Assembly: GCA_950106755.1 (NCBI GenBank)
Contig: OX467089.1
Coordinates: 5,954,501-6,018,500 of the forward strand
Reading direction: 5' to 3'
From: Climacium dendroides
Taxonomy: Eukaryota > Streptophyta > Bryopsida > Hypnales > Climaciaceae
Length of the DNA: 64,000 bases
Shown here: positions 31,741 to 45,660 of the stretch, piece after piece
Position numbering within the stretch: position 1 is the stretch's first letter
How the letters are laid out: each line of letters opens with the position of its first letter
The notes under the pieces: generated by a model
What the model was told of the DNA's origin: nothing
Seen by the model: the letters and a program-made list of their open reading frames with translations, nothing else
Database searches by the model: none
Program-made: the position numbers and the translations under genes

Positions 31741-34665
31741 AGCATTTAAAGATAGATGGCAGATGAAAGTCTGATCTTGGTCATCCCCACGTTGCCCGCT
31801 TCCTCCAACTCCCCGCCCTCGAATTTTGCAACTTGATGCAACTTGAGAATTGGGGAAAACCCTTTTTAATTTGAACTTTCAAAATTCCATAGTGAATGTG
31901 TTTGGGTTTTAGGGTTTACAATTTAGAGTTATAGGGTTCTGGAATTGGCTCACTTTGTATAAGATTTGAGCCTCGGTGGAGAAACCGTCGTTCAGATTTC
32001 CATATTAGTTTGGAGTTGAATTCGGAGCCATGATGCGCACCTCCAATATGGGCGTTTTTGTTTCGGACTGGGAGCCCCCACAACCTGCACTGCACTTCGA
32101 GAGGCTGTATTAGCCAGGTACTTCCTTTTCGGTGTCGGGTTTGTGTGGCTTGAGCCGGGTTGAATTAGTGACCCTCCATTGCTTCAAATTTATCACAGGT
32201 TTAGAATATCACATTATTCTCCATGACCATCATTTTGAAATGCCCCAAGTCTGAGCATTTGTTTTTTTTTACTGCACCAAAGGCGAAGATCCACGATACG
32301 TCAAAAGTTCTCGAAGCTGGCTGCTTCAAGTGCTTCTCGTGCTTCACGTGCGGCACGTGAGCTATTTGCTGGTTCAGAGTTTTTGGAACTGAACACCTCC
32401 AACATGGGCAGCTCTATTTCGGACTGGGAACCCCTACAATCCACACTGCACTTCGAGAGGTTGTGCCAGCATCTTGTTGAGAAGAGGATGATCGTTAGCA
32501 AGGCCGAGGTTGCATCTTGCCGAAACTTTAGCGCCTTATTCAAGCATCTCCCAAGCACCTTCAGGAAAATGGCAACTAGTGACGATATTGCATCATAAGA
32601 TACCCTTCATCCCCACCTCTTCGAGGTTATGTATGCGTTGGTGGAACTAGCAACGGTAGTGTTTGTCAAACAACTGGAATACAAGACACTCCTAATCTTC
32701 TCAGCCTCAAAAATCTTCTTGAAGCCCTTTCTGTCATCTTCGACTCAAGCTCACATTTTTACAAATCGCGCGGCGAGAACAACAGGAGAGAAATTACAGT
32801 CTTCTCGCAGAAACATGATTCAGTTTTGCGTGTGCCTGGGTTCTTCGTGAAATTTTTTGGTGACACCAGTGACCAGATCCACTATTATTGCGCCAGAAAA
32901 GGGATGCAGTCTGTTGGAGAAGGCTGTAGGCCTACTCCGGAAGCGGATGCTATGCTTGTCAATCTCACTTGGCTTTTTGCGTATGCATGTGGATTTGATC
33001 AAATTTTGAGGATGCTGAGTGTGGCTCGATTTCAGTCCCTACTTACCGTTGATCTTCTCTTATACCCTCTCGTTCACTTGCTAAAGTACGACGTTGGAAG
33101 CAAGAGTTGGAGGAGGCTTGTGGAATACGCAGAAGCCGGTTTTAATCAGAGGGTGAAAATCGAGTTCAGAAATATGTGTATCCATGTGTACTCCGACTTG
33201 TTTTGTTACTTGAATGAGTTAGTCCGTGTAGAGGACTTTAATCTTTGCCCCAACTTTGACACAGAGAATGCAGATCAATGGATTTTCTCAGACATTCTCC
33301 GTCAAGTGCACTCGATTGCATATTGGAGTGAGACGTACTATAATGATAGTAAAGACTTTGAGTGCGTGAGAGCTGCAGTTTTAAAATTGCAAGAGAAGAT
33401 GTGGGAATGAATATTGGATGTAGAGTGGTGTTTAATGGTGTGCACCAACATTGGAGCAGCTGTAGAAGCCTCGCTTGTTCCTTCTTCCAGGTATAGACGT
33501 ATGGAACTTTGAATCCTTTTTGTTACAATATTCAAGAGAGAAGTGGAAGAATTAGCAATTTGGAGACTCTTACTATTGCCGTTCTTTGGCAATGCAGGAC
33601 TCCGATATTGTCTCTAGAGTGGCTAAATGAAAAAAATGTAGTCTTGAAGTTTTTGAGTGTTGGATACGAAATGAAGAATGTTTCAAAGGCAAGTTTGTCA
33701 TCTTTTGATGTTCAGTTTCTGGCATAGCCTCCATTTCTCATTGACTGAGCTTGTTCTGAAGCTATTTTTGCCGGGTTTTTTACTTTATAAACAGTCGCTC
33801 AAAAACGTTCTATGCACAAGGACTTGTTTTAATGTTTAAGTTGCATTTTGAGCATTTTGAGCCTTGATCTCTTAAAACTCATGGGAGGATTGTTATGGCT
33901 TGAACAGATGATTCACTTTGTGAAGATTTGTGCCAAGAAGAAGGGATTTGTAATGCTAGAGCAGGACTTTATAGCAATTCTGAAGAATTTAGGCACTTGC
34001 TCCAGCAATCCTCATTTCGTCATTTTGCGTATAGATGCAGATGACTTGGTAATGCTTGCCCTATCACTGTAAATTTTTTATTGAGTAATTTTACAAATTA
34101 TATAATGTGTATTGTTGCATTCACATGATTAACGAGCAATATAACCTGCTATTCTGTCCTCTCAACCACTATTCAGATTAGTGTAGCCATGCTGGAGTAC
34201 TTGGATTTGAGTGCATACACATCTGATTTCTTTGATTTTGCTCTCATCTGGTTGGAAGGTCGTAAGGTAATGACTTCTTTGACTATTTGTAAGTCTATTC
34301 ATGAAAGCATACAAGCCTCTCAATATGTTGCTATGTGAAATTCAATGATTTTGTTGGTGAATACCCTTTTAAACCAGTAGGTCATGTTCTTATATATGCA
34401 TGTTGGATCTCATCTTGGTTGCTCTGGATTCACATTGTCTGATAGGAAATGTTATGTTGTGGTTAGTCTGAAGAAGTTCCCACTTCTGAACAGGTTGAAT
34501 CAGCAATCAGCAGTCGCGTATTTCATGTCTTCAACAAGCTCTTTGTCTATGATAAGGACAAAAAATGGGGAAAACGGTATGCAACTTGAAAGACAAAAAA
34601 TCTTCAATTGGCTTTGTTTCTCTTACGTTCTAATAAGTGATTCATCTGCTTGCTACGACTGCTGA
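31741..34665 (+). pseudogene. Unrecognised multi-exon gene or pseudogene
   Basis: A GC-richer island in AT-rich DNA. Possible pieces: an ATG at ~31,757 (MADESLILVIPTLPASSN); an exon-like segment at 32,029-32,116 ending before gtacttcc; a diverged repeat of that segment in an open frame at 32,383-32,598 (ISDWEPLQSTLHFERL...); the main open frame at 32,583-33,410; then short exon-like pieces at ~33,900-34,050, ~34,177-34,265 (ISVAMLEYLDLSAYTSDFFD) and ~34,495-34,625 (VESAISSRVFHVFNKLFVYD), each next to plausible splice sites. Frame changes and stops between pieces suggest partial decay or unresolved introns. I do not recognise the protein. Confidence 0.45.
32583..33410 (+). CDS. Open frame of ~275 codons, unrecognised protein
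   Basis: The frame is open from just after TGA (32,580-32,582) to TGA at 33,408-33,410. It begins ...GYVCVGGTSNGSVCQTTG and continues SLKNLLEALSVIFDSSSHFY, VPGFFVKFFGDTSDQIHYY, LTWLFAYACGFDQILRML, YPLVHLLKYDVGSKSWRRLV and ends KLQEKMWE. Composition is balanced, with regular Leu/aromatic helices, no signal peptide and no clear membrane span. No good ATG lies at the start, so it is probably an internal exon. It could be an all-helical protein, but I cannot assign a family or function. Confidence 0.5.
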   Translation, partial: RYCIIRYPSSPPLRGYVCVGGTSNGSVCQTTGIQDTPNLLSLKNLLEALSVIFDSSSHFYKSRGENNRREITVFSQKHDSVLRVPGFFVKFFGDTSDQIHYYCARKGMQSVGEGCRPTPEADAMLVNLTWLFAYACGFDQILRMLSVARFQSLLTVDLLLYPLVHLLKYDVGSKSWRRLVEYAEAGFNQRVKIEFRNMCIHVYSDLFCYLNELVRVEDFNLCPNFDTENADQWIFSDILRQVHSIAYWSETYYNDSKDFECVRAAVLKLQEKMWE

Positions 34666-37600
34666 GTTGTTAATTGACAAATCTTATGGAATCATCTGTT
34701 GGTACAATGTTGCGTTGCCCATATATGTATGTGTAGGTTTACGAATTTGTTACTAAAAAAATCTAAACTTTTTATAATACATATATATTATAGTTTATAA
34801 CATCATGGTATGCAACAATGTTAATATGTCATTCTCAAATGAGGACAAAAAATGACAATTACAAGGCCAGAATTAATATTCTTATAAGATTTAGACACTT
34901 TCAAAGTTTTCCAAATTTTGAATTAGAAATGAAACTAAATTTAGTGAACTATATATCATTAGTTGGTCTCAAATTCAAAAAACAACACATAATACTACAA
35001 GAATCATAAGGTATAACAATACTCATTAATATGTCTCTTTGAACCCCCACAAAATAATTATTTTTAAAAAATGATTATAAAAATAAGTATTATTAAAAAT
35101 AGATTCAAGTACAACTCTTGCTATTAATAATTTTCAATTTTAGAAAATATTTATAAAAAAAGGTAACTCTTAAAAATGACTAATTTTATTGATAATCATT
35201 TTTTCAATCATTTTAAAAAATTAATTAAACCTACGTGTCTATCAAATTTTGAAGCTAGTTTTATATTATTATAAAGATTGCATTTCAACAAATCATAATC
35301 AATAAGGAAAAAAGAGACAAAAGACTAAGATTAATTGAAATTTTGTGTGAAAATTTCAATAATTTATTTAAAAATTGTTACTCTACTTTCTAATATGTGA
35401 AAAATTTATTATAATGATTTAATGATTGTGTAGCAAAGTAAGTGCCAAATACTAGTTTATGGCTAAAATTTACATTAGGAATTAATAGAAAGAAATGGTC
35501 AAGATATATTGCAGAGTTAACTTGTGGATTAACGACCTTAATCTTTAGAAAGGTCAATATTATTGTAACAAAAAAATCTACTATGACATTTATTGAAAAT
35601 GTACTCAAGCAACTTTTGAAAAACTTTGGACGAGAAAATAGTTTTTTTTTCTCTTGTAATCTCATATAAATTAACCCATAGGATGTTTTGCATCCTCAAC
35701 AATATTTTAGCTTCCATGGTATGGATTTGATCCACATCATAATTCAACCAAAGCAATGACACCAAGCATGCTTTAGCCATGTTACAAGAAATTTCAACAA
35801 GCACAACTATCTATAGCATGTATTTTTTATAATTTATTGGTTTCATGTCAGAACCACAAACAAAATTTGTTTTTAGTACTTTCATTTATAAAATAAGAAT
35901 AGTGTGCCTACAATACTCTATCTATTCCAACTAAATCCTAACCATGTTGTGTAGTGTGTGCAATTCTAAATACAATTTGAAATTTGAATTCAAAAATCAA
36001 AGAGTCAATACTAAAGTCTTTGTCCTAAGGATAGAGCCATTGAATTACTTTGCTATAGAAAATCTTCAAGCCTCTTTTGCACTAGGTGCAATGAAACAAC
36101 TTGTTATTGTTGTAGTTGGTACTACTAACTTACAATTTTGCAATGTGCTACCACCTATGACTTTATCTTACGTGGATTCTATAGTGAAGGCTTATTTTAC
36201 CAAAGATTGGGCACTAATACTAGGATATTGTTGAATTCATATACATCAAGAAGTTTAATTGGGCTATAGAGTTCAAAACACATTGTGCAATTCAAACAAA
36301 CCATATAGTTAAATTAAAGTATTGAATTCATATTCATCATAGAGTTCAAACAAATTTTGAAAATCACCTAAATTCTTGTTAGAAATATATAGCTATATTG
36401 AATGGCAAGGGCTAGGGATATCATGCGGGTGTCACAAAGATACCCTTTGTTTTTCCACAAATAGGAAGAAATGTGGTTTTGGATATGTTCAAGGGTGGTT
36501 CTTGATGAGGTCTACAAGTTGGTTCAAGGACATGTGTTGGTTTAAGATATTTTGACATTAAAGTCATTTGTGAGGTAAGGCAAAGATACTATGAGTTTTG
36601 ACCTCTTTTATTATATTTAATTATCATAATCAACCCTCAATAGCTCCAAATTTTCTATATCAGCTCAAAGAAGAAAAAGGTGGCTTTGATTCTTGGCAAA
36701 ATATAACTTCTTCTTTTTCTTTCTCAAAAGAAGCTAATAGCTTAAAATTACAAACTATTGAGTTTTTCCACACCTAACCCTTAAAACTTTTAAGCTATTT
36801 TCACCCAAAAAAAACATCATTACATTTAAAGTGCTATATGTAAAAATGAAACTAAGATGAATAAATCTAAACCATATGTTTGAAATCATTTTAAATACAA
36901 ATTAATGCAAAAAAAATCTATACAAAACATTAATGTATCCAACAATGGTCCTAAAATGTCAAAAAATTGTCCAAATTATACAAAGGAATAGAGACCAAGA
37001 CTCATCCCCCCATAATACAATGCTTGCTAAATCTTCTCAACACCTTGGAATAAGTTGATATTTCTAGCACGGGTTATGATAGAAGAGTGTTGTGTCCATT
37101 GTTGCTGTTGGAGGGAATTACCAAAATAATTTTAGCAGTGGGAGTAAGAATTGAGCTTTATACAAATACATGTACATGACCAACAAAATGTTGATCAAAG
37201 ATCCATAGAAAAATTTGATTATTTTAATTTCAAGTTCAAGATGAGCAAGATCTTTTGTTCTAGAGGTCACATAGAAATCCAAAGAAATCCAAACCATGCT
37301 TTGATTATAAGCCAAGAGCAACCTTCAAGGGTTAGCAGAAAAGCCTCAACTTTCTGATTTTGATTAGCTGATTTGACCTAGACAACACGCAATTCTTAGC
37401 ACTTTGCACATGCTTTATACAATTCAAACAAAATATGTTCCAATTCTATTGTATGACTAGGTCTTTGGATCCAATGGGCTACTAAAACTCGCACTATGTT
37501 CTTAGTAAATGACACTCAACTGTTGAAGATGCACTTTACACACTTTTCAATCCCATCTTTTTTTGAGCAATCAATAAATAAAAAAAACTACAGAATTTTG

Positions 37601-40600
37601 AAGTTATTATTATTGAAGTGGACTATCAGAGACTATAAAAAGACCCTATAGTGATTGCTACAAATCATCTAAAGCAAAGTGACCCATCTGTAACATCTCA
37701 AAAAGTAAAGTCTCTTGGAATTCCTCAACGTCAAAGCATTCAAAAGTCAGCAATAAGAGGAAATAAATGCCAAAAAGTAAGTCTTTTGTCCATACCAACC
37801 AAATGCTGATGGGAACAATTCTAGCTGAAAACATTGGAAAATATAATAATCATGCCAACAATTCAAATCTCTTCTCTGGGACTTGGACACAACCAAAAAG
37901 TTGCACAATGAAGATAGTGAAAGTGCATACAAAAATTTTGAAAACTACACAAGCCTCATCAAAAGTGACATACCAAGACAATAACAAAAAAATCGCGAGG
38001 TGTGTTGAGCAACTATCTTAGCAAGTGAAGTACCTAAGGATGAGAGTTGTTTAAGAACCCGCTATAGAATGTTGGTACCATCCACATCTAAAAACTTTGA
38101 TAAGAAACACAAAAACAAGTCTATGCAATTTTCAAAATAGAGGAAGAAATACTTGGCATTTTGTGTCTACTTATTACACATAAATATTGAGAACAAGATG
38201 GATCAATTGCTTGATTGAGAACTGTGAGCTTCAAAGATTGATATTTGTCAACCACTAAATAGGGTAACAAATGAAACACATTCTAAAATTTAAGCTGAAC
38301 AAAGTTGTTGGCATAGGTACAAACAACTAAAACATATTGACACTATTTTCATAATTATGAGGAATACTAAAATTTCCTTAAAGGAGAAAAACAAACAATT
38401 GTAATTGACCATTCAAAACCAAAACAAAGCGGTGACTATACCTGAGAATCTTAGGGGAGAGAAAAACCCAAAGAAAGCCACCAAGACAAGAGAGAAAAAC
38501 ATAACGCCAACTCTAAGCCTTTAGTCTTCATCCACCTAGTCTCCATTCATCTACCTAGTCTTCATTCTCCTCCTAGTCTTTGTCTTCTACATAGTCTTAA
38601 TTAGCCTAAGCTTTATCTTCTGCTTTTTGACTAAATACAAGTTTTGACAATTTAGTGGCTATTTTCTTTGATTCTAAGTCAATTAATGAATTAGTTGACA
38701 AATAATAGTATTAAAGTCAATGTTTTGATCTTTCAAGATATTCTTTTTTTTTAAATATAAAAAAAAATACAATACAACCCAAATTTAGTCAATATCATAC
38801 AATTCATGGATTAATTTTACCATGCACTTAATCTAGTTATAACTTGATTAGTTGAGATACAAGTAATTTCATGGTTTAAAAACTCATGACTTCAACCTTA
38901 TACTATGTGACAATTAGCATATTTAGTTAAGAATGAAAGTGGGTGTCGAGCAAATAAATCATGCAATGGATTGTTTATGTGTGAATATTGGGATGAAAGA
39001 AACAACGTGAGGGAGCTGCTGTGGAAAATGACAGGTGACGCTATGAACTTCAATAAGAAATGCTTTGGAGGGTTGTTTTTAGCTCCCTTTGGAGCATAGT
39101 AACCCCAATTTGTAGGAGAATAGGAGCAAGATTCAGAGAGTGTATGAACACAAGTGCGGAGTGCTAGAAACTTGGGAAGATGGTAACAATATCTCTAAAC
39201 CCTATTGTCCCTTGCTTATTGTAGCCTTTACCGTTTAGGAACAACTACAAACATTGATCATAATGAACAAGATACTTAGGATCGTCAATAGTAAAGTAGT
39301 TAATCCCTTACCGTATGACCGCAACTAGCATTTTGAGCAATGCCGAGTACTAGTGACTAGTTGATATTAGCATGTTAGCTTCACCAAATTGACTAGGAAT
39401 TCAACTATGCCTAGGGAGATTTCTCCTTGTAATTTAAAGTATGCACTTGAGTTAAGAGGGTATTTGATGTGGGGCTATTTTCCTTTATTATTGTATTAAA
39501 GATGATCGTATATTTACATAAAAAGCTACCAAGGGCATATTTTCAATATCCTATAATTGTTTATAAATTCATTCATGCAGTTTTATAGTTGGGCTATTTT
39601 ACATTTAAAACTTATTTGTCCAATTTTTTCTTATACATATACAATAGACACCACAGAACCAATGTCTTTCATTTATATTTAATTTTTTTTATATATGCAA
39701 TAATAGTGTTGTGGAACAATATCAAATGATAACAAATATGAATGCATAATTCAACCCAAGTTGGGGGTATTTTCTAAATTCTATGTCATGTAATCTAAAC
39801 AACCTAGTATAGAGAGGAACAAACAACATCATAGAAATATCAAACATGGTTATGACATTGAAACTATAAAAAAATACTAATACCAACTTACAATATAACA
39901 TGAACAACATAAAAATTGGCATTCAAAAATGGCATTGCTCAAAACAGATTCACACAAGAATATGACCTTTAATTTAAAACAAAGAGTATATATTCAATCT
40001 ATACATATGCATTTGCAATGACTTAAAATTTAAGGTAAAAAAATAAAATAATGTTTATAAAACATTAACATAAAAAAGACGATTCTAAACATTTACAAGT
40101 ATATGTACAAACAACACCATAATATCCACGTGTTCACAAGGTAGAGTCACACCTTTGATGTTGTTAGTTGTCTTTTTTGAGTGTTTTTTTCAAATGAATT
40201 GTAATCCTATTTTCACTTTAATTTTAGAAGATTTGTATATTAAAAATTAGCCTTTTGAGGGTGTTAATCTTTGAAACTAAATGATGTAACACTTGGAACA
40301 TATAGAGCTAATTTTTGACACTAATTAAAATGCTAATGTGGCTTTTGACTATTATTTTTTGGACAATTCTAAATTCCTAAGTTCAAAGCTTCCCCATGAT
40401 TTTGGCTAACATCTAAATTCTAACAAACTCTTAAATATGTAAAGTCAAAGCTTCATTGTGTTTTGACTAACTTTTAAATTTTAAAAATAAAATGTGAAAA
40501 CATCTATAGTTAAAGTTCCGCTGACCACCGTGGTGGACAAACCAAGGAAAAATCATACAATGTTTTATACAAAATTCTTAAATTAGTTACAACATCACAT

Positions 40601-42367
40601 GATGACACAAACAAATTAATACAAGTGGTTTGTACAATACTTGCATATCCAACACAAACTAGTAAACACTTAATAAATACAATAACTCAACAAGGACTTA
40701 CACTAAAGACCTCACAAAGTGGCATTATTGAGGTATAGAATGGGTTATTTTAGGGTTAGTACAATTAAAACAAATAAGTCTCAATTCAACAAAACAAAAC
40801 CAAAACTTCTACAAAATATTTCAACTAATTAGTACAAACTTCAAGAAAGATCCAAAATGAGTTCATTAGTTTTGAAAGAACCCCAAGTTTTTCAAAGCTT
40901 ATAGAAACAATAAATATTGAAGCTTGAAATACCCTAAAAACACACATATTTAACAACCTTAGCTCAAAGATACTCAAAAAAATTCATCTAAATGGGTCAA
41001 CGTGTCAAAGTGCCAAAATAATGGCTACAAGGTGTGTTTTGAGAAAAGAATGAGTGCCCTTTTATATTCTTTCAACCTTGAAAAAAAATAACCTCTTTTT
41101 TTCCTACTAAAAATCTAATGACAACTTAACATCAAAAATCTAGTGACAACTTAACATCAAAAAAGGTTAAAAATTCAATTATTGGAATTTGACTTTTTTT
41201 TATAAAAAATAACTAACCTAGGCTCTTTATTTAAATATAAAAAAAATAAAAAAGATCTAGCTTTGTCCCATTCCAATTTTGTATGCTTTTAAGTCTTGAT
41301 ACACTAATCAACTTTACTAACAATCTTGAAATTTATTGGTCTTGGAAGAATTTTGTCAGTTTGGATACTTTTGTCTATCAAAATTTGTTGAAATTTGTTG
41401 AAGAGTCTTATTAATATAAAAGATGCTATTCTGATTTTTAGTGAGATTTTACTACACCCAAATTAATCTTTACAAATATTCCATTATGAATTTTGGTGGT
41501 TGACTATTTAGAGGGGGATTTTTTGGCTATTAATATCAAATTTCAAATTTTTTTCTGAACATCTCATGGAATTTCACAATAGATGTGCAAGTTTGTTTCT
41601 TAATTTGCACAATTGTTAAAGAAAATAAAATTCCACTATCTTCTTTAATTATTTGTAATCAAGGATTCTTTTACACAAAAGAAAATCTTAACAAACCAAT
41701 TTCGTTGTTGGACTTCTAGTGTGCTCTCAACCCTACAATACTATTTTTTAATTGTAGATATCTTCTATTGATCTATCATAATTTTCTTCTATATGCAAGC
41801 TAACAAATGAAGGTTCTTCAAGATATGAAATTCGATTGGGAAATTAAAATTTATCTATTGAACTTGGCTTGGGTTTTTTACTAGAGTTTTCTTAAATCAA
41901 TTTGGCTTGGTTTTGTTACATTGTAGTAAGTTTAAGCCAATTGGGATATTTCTACTTATTATTTATAATTTATACTAAATTGTGGTTTTTAACCTATTAC
42001 AAGTGGAATTTGTTTCTACTTGGATAAAAACACTATAAATACAATCAAATATTATATTGGTATGTGACATGCCTATTTTCATTTTACACTCTTTGGAGGA
42101 ATTTTTGTATATAAAACTACATTAATGATTACAAAAATGAAAAAAAATAATTATGAGTCATAAATGACAAAATGAAGACTCACATATGATGGTATCACAT
42201 TGCAAATGTGTGCATTATCTAAAATATGTATTTATATATTATTTGTGAGCCATCATATCGGTTCACAAATTGAAATGAAGGAAATGTAGAAGGAAATTTA
42301 GGTGAAATTTCAAGATAGAAATATTAGTTGAATGAAGTTAAGCTATAATAATAAATTAGTAGGTCAG
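34666..42367. other. Long AT-rich spacer
   Basis: ORFs such as 35,944-36,234 (96 codons), 37,767-38,021 and the minus-strand 35,390-35,665 have no recognisable motifs, and their composition mirrors the background. At 41,110-41,165 an 'aaaatctaatgacaacttaacatc' unit is duplicated in tandem. No gene supported. Confidence 0.5.
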
Positions 42368-45300
42368 GTACGCAAAGTTTGCAGGAGTTGGTGTATAAGA
42401 GGGGACGGGCGGGCGTCACCAAGGCCTCTGTTTGCATGGTGTTCTGCAACGCTGACGACTCGCGCAGCCCGCCCGACGAGGAGCACGACGAGATTGCCAT
42501 TTTCTGTCAGGTTCGAATATCTCGCTCCCCCGCATCACCATCTGTGGTTGGCACATTTTCTTGTTTCTTGCAGCGTTTCGTTGGCAGTCGAAGGGCGTAT
42601 GATGCTCACTGAAATTAATCAGTCTATGAGGTTTACATCCGTGAAAAACTGGAACGCAGGGTGCTTGTGCGGCTTACACGATGCTGGACTTTAGGTTAGG
42701 TGCTGGCTTATTATTTAAGTCAAATAACTACTTGTGCAAGGAGGAGTATTATGTTTAATCTCCGCTGCGAGAAGATCGATCGCTTCACAGCCTGCTGCTT
42801 TGAAGAAAATGCCCACTCCGGTTGTTGTTATGCCAGCGGCTAAGGTTGTTGTCACGCCAGCGGCTAAACTTGGTTCTAGTGAATGTTCGACGAACCTTTG
42901 CATTGGCGTTGTTGTTTGCTCCTCGCCGTGCATACATGACACCTCGCCCAGCCGAGCAAAGTTCAGAATCCCTTCCAGTGAATGCAGCTCAAATGTGAAC
43001 AACCCACATTTTCTGATTCTGAAAGGTGCTGAATGAAGGTGCTGAATACGAAGCCTCAGGAGATACTTTCTATGTCAGGAGAAGTCGAGAGAGCATCTGT
43101 TTTTAAGGTATCTTGTAACTCTCAAGCTTCTTCACTCGTAACTCATGAAGCGACAGGTTTGGACCAGGGCGTGTAACCTACTAGTGGCGTCGAGTGAAAT
43201 GTAGGAGATGATTCTGACCAGCTAACTCCACTTTCTAATATTTTTCCGTAGTCCACAAGGGGTTTCAAGTGAGGTCATGCTAAGTGTCACTCGGTTTGTC
43301 GCGATACATGGAATAAGTGGTAGAGTGTGTCACCTACGGAGAGTCGGTGGCGTGTACCCTTAGCGTAGAGGTTGTAACGGTTATGTTTATGGCAAATCTG
43401 ATTCACAGTTGAGCGAGCTCGAGAAAGGGGTGGCTGAAGGAGATGACGCTGTGCGTCGATTTGAAGAAGATGCATCTTCCCTTACTCGGAAAGGTGGAAG
43501 AGGATCGGAATCGGCTGGTGGAAGAGGACGCCAGTCGGTTCTCCTGTTTGTGCGACTTCGGAATCAAACATGGATCGCACCAGTTTATACGAAGATATTC
43601 CTGCAATGACTGCTAAACTCGTACGGCCAGGACATGTTCCTAGCTGTTCATTTAGAATTCCTTCAGTCAAGTACTTGTTTGAGGATCTGACCTGATCCGA
43701 GATGATTGCATTATGGCTGACGAATTTTTTCGAACTTGGTGCACAAGATGAGTAGCGGGGATCAGAAAAGGCTTGGTTGCCCAACTTGTCGATGCAGACG
43801 CAGCGGTTGGGAAATTTGCTAGCGAGGTGAACCAAAGTAGGATGAAAATCGAACATATCGAGAGAGGGTTGAGATAGAAGAGGGCTCAGTTGTCGTTGAA
43901 ACAGGAGGCTACATCTTTTGAGAAGGCGCATCAAACGCGCACGGCTGAGGCAAAGGAAATCAACTCTGCAGAGTTGGGGATTTGACGAAGCGTGCATGGA
44001 TTTTCTTGAAAGGTTTTTGTACTCTACTCCCTCCTTTCTCTTTGCCGAAACAGTAGTGGTTCTATTAAACTCATGATGCTATAGATTTATCTACAATCAG
44101 CATCAGTGTCACAGCTGCTGTTGGCTAAAACGTATGGCAGGATGGGGTAACTGCTTGGGAATGAGGTTCGCACTCTTCTTGACAGCCATTCGGTTTTAGA
44201 TGAGTGTTGGTTCAGCACTTTGTATCGGTAATGTCCGCTTTGTTGATTAAACTAAACAACCACCTTAGTTTAGTTTTCTTTAGTCCCTCCCTCCCCCTCC
44301 CCCCCAACGCTGATCATTACCGTGAAAAACACACTACACACTAACTGCACTATTTCACTCTCTGGCTTACTCTGGTCCTATCGGGAAATTGACTGTTTTT
44401 GCCAATCATTTGGCAGACCTGTGCTGAAGAGATTGAAGCTCAAGTCAGAGCTATTGGAGGACTAAACGGTGTGCGAATCTCCTCGAGGTAATCCGTCCTG
44501 GGACTTGGACCTTTCTAGAGTGAAGGACCCCTCGACAATGACAGCTCTTGAGGTAAGTTTCCTTGAACTGAGCTGTGAACCTCAGAACTGGGAGTGATCT
44601 CTTCTCTTTTCCTGCACGGAAGTTGCCGTTGCAATGACCAGATGATTATTCTTAATCTGGAGTGGCGGTGAGCTCCCGAAGCGCCTTCATGCGCTGTCAC
44701 AGGCCGAGGAAAATCTGGCTCAGCACACACGGGAGCTTTTTGAATTTGAGAGTGAAGGAAGCACCGCTGACGATCCCACCAGGTACTCTATCTACTCTAT
44801 CTTCTGGTGAACATATTTTTCTGGAAAATGGTAATTAAGGGAGTAATGAAAGTGATGATATTTTGTGTGGTGTAACTGCTGCCGTGTGGTCTATAACGTT
44901 GGGTGGCCCAGAACGTTTGCGGATTGTATCTCCGGCTCCTGTGCAAAAGAAATTTTTTCAACTTGAATCTCAACTGGAGCTTAGGACGCATGATCTATCT
45001 TGGTTCGATGCTCTAGCTGAGCAGAGCGAGCTCCACAAGGTTTGTCTAGTTCCTATTGTGGGGTTCCGCTTGTGCAAAGTATACGCGAGCCAGCTCATGT
45101 CACTGTGATTTGGGAATCTTGGGCAGCTGGCACCATGGCCATGACCATGACCACTGAGCTAGAGGCAGAACAAGTGGAGCTGGTAAATAAAGGGAAGAGG
45201 AACACAAGGGAGGAGTGTGTAAATACTGTGTCCACCCTATTGGAAGCTATCTAGAGTTATGGGCGAGATCGCGAGAACCGTCTTTTCGCTTTATGGGCTG

Positions 45301-45600
45301 CAAAATAGAAGTATTCTTGGAGAACGGCATTCCACGACTCTACGGAAATTTCAGAATATGCAAGTGAAGGCATCTAGCAGCAATTTCTCAAGGTGTTCGA
45401 AGTGCAACTTTCTTCAAGACTGCATATCGAGATATCCCGGAGGTTGCTAAGAGTGGGCAACGCTAGCGAAGGGCATGTGAACTACCAGAATGCCCATCGT
45501 CGTCTCTACCATGGATGGAGCGTGAGCTCTGTAGAGAGCCCCACAGAGTTCTTGTGCATTACTCACGACAAGATGGATCATATGAAGTCCGCAGTTCCTC
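42368..45600 (+). pseudogene. SMC2: SMC2 (condensin CAP-E) unprocessed pseudogene, 5'-truncated
   Basis: Collinear SMC2-like pieces with intron boundaries. 42,368-42,510: RTQSLQELVYKRGRAGVTKA then FCNADDSRSPP...EIAIFCQ before gttcga. 42,985-43,100: NVNNPHFLILKG and KVLNTKPQEILSM. 43,406-43,495: ELEKGVAEGDDAVRRFEED (coiled coil). ~44,417-44,485: EEIEAQVRAIGGLNGVR. ~44,510-44,551: RVKDPSTMTALE before gtaag (hinge entry). ~44,665-44,780: GGELPKRLHALSQAEENLAQ. ~44,960-45,040: ESQLELRTHDLSWF...LAEQSELHKV. 45,150-45,300: KRNTREECVNTVSTLLEAI, then a TAG and GRDRENRL. Intact SMC2 is ~1,170 residues and forms condensin with SMC4. Here the exon with the Walker A ATP site is missing (AT-rich DNA abuts the splice acceptor at 42,365-42,367), frames are broken and the C-terminal ATPase half was not found. 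Introns show it arose by DNA duplication, not retroposition. Confidence 0.82.
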
Positions 45601-45660
45601 GGATGCAACGGTCAGTCAAGAAGTTTTGGCCAAGACATGGTTATTTGAAGCAACTCATGT

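Noticed and set aside
35944..36234. 96-codon plus-strand ORF beginning MLCSVCNSKYN
   Set aside because: Single CxxC only, no homologue recognised, background composition.
43482..43997. 171-codon minus-strand ORF
   Set aside because: Antisense to the SMC2 relic; sense-strand homology explains the composition.
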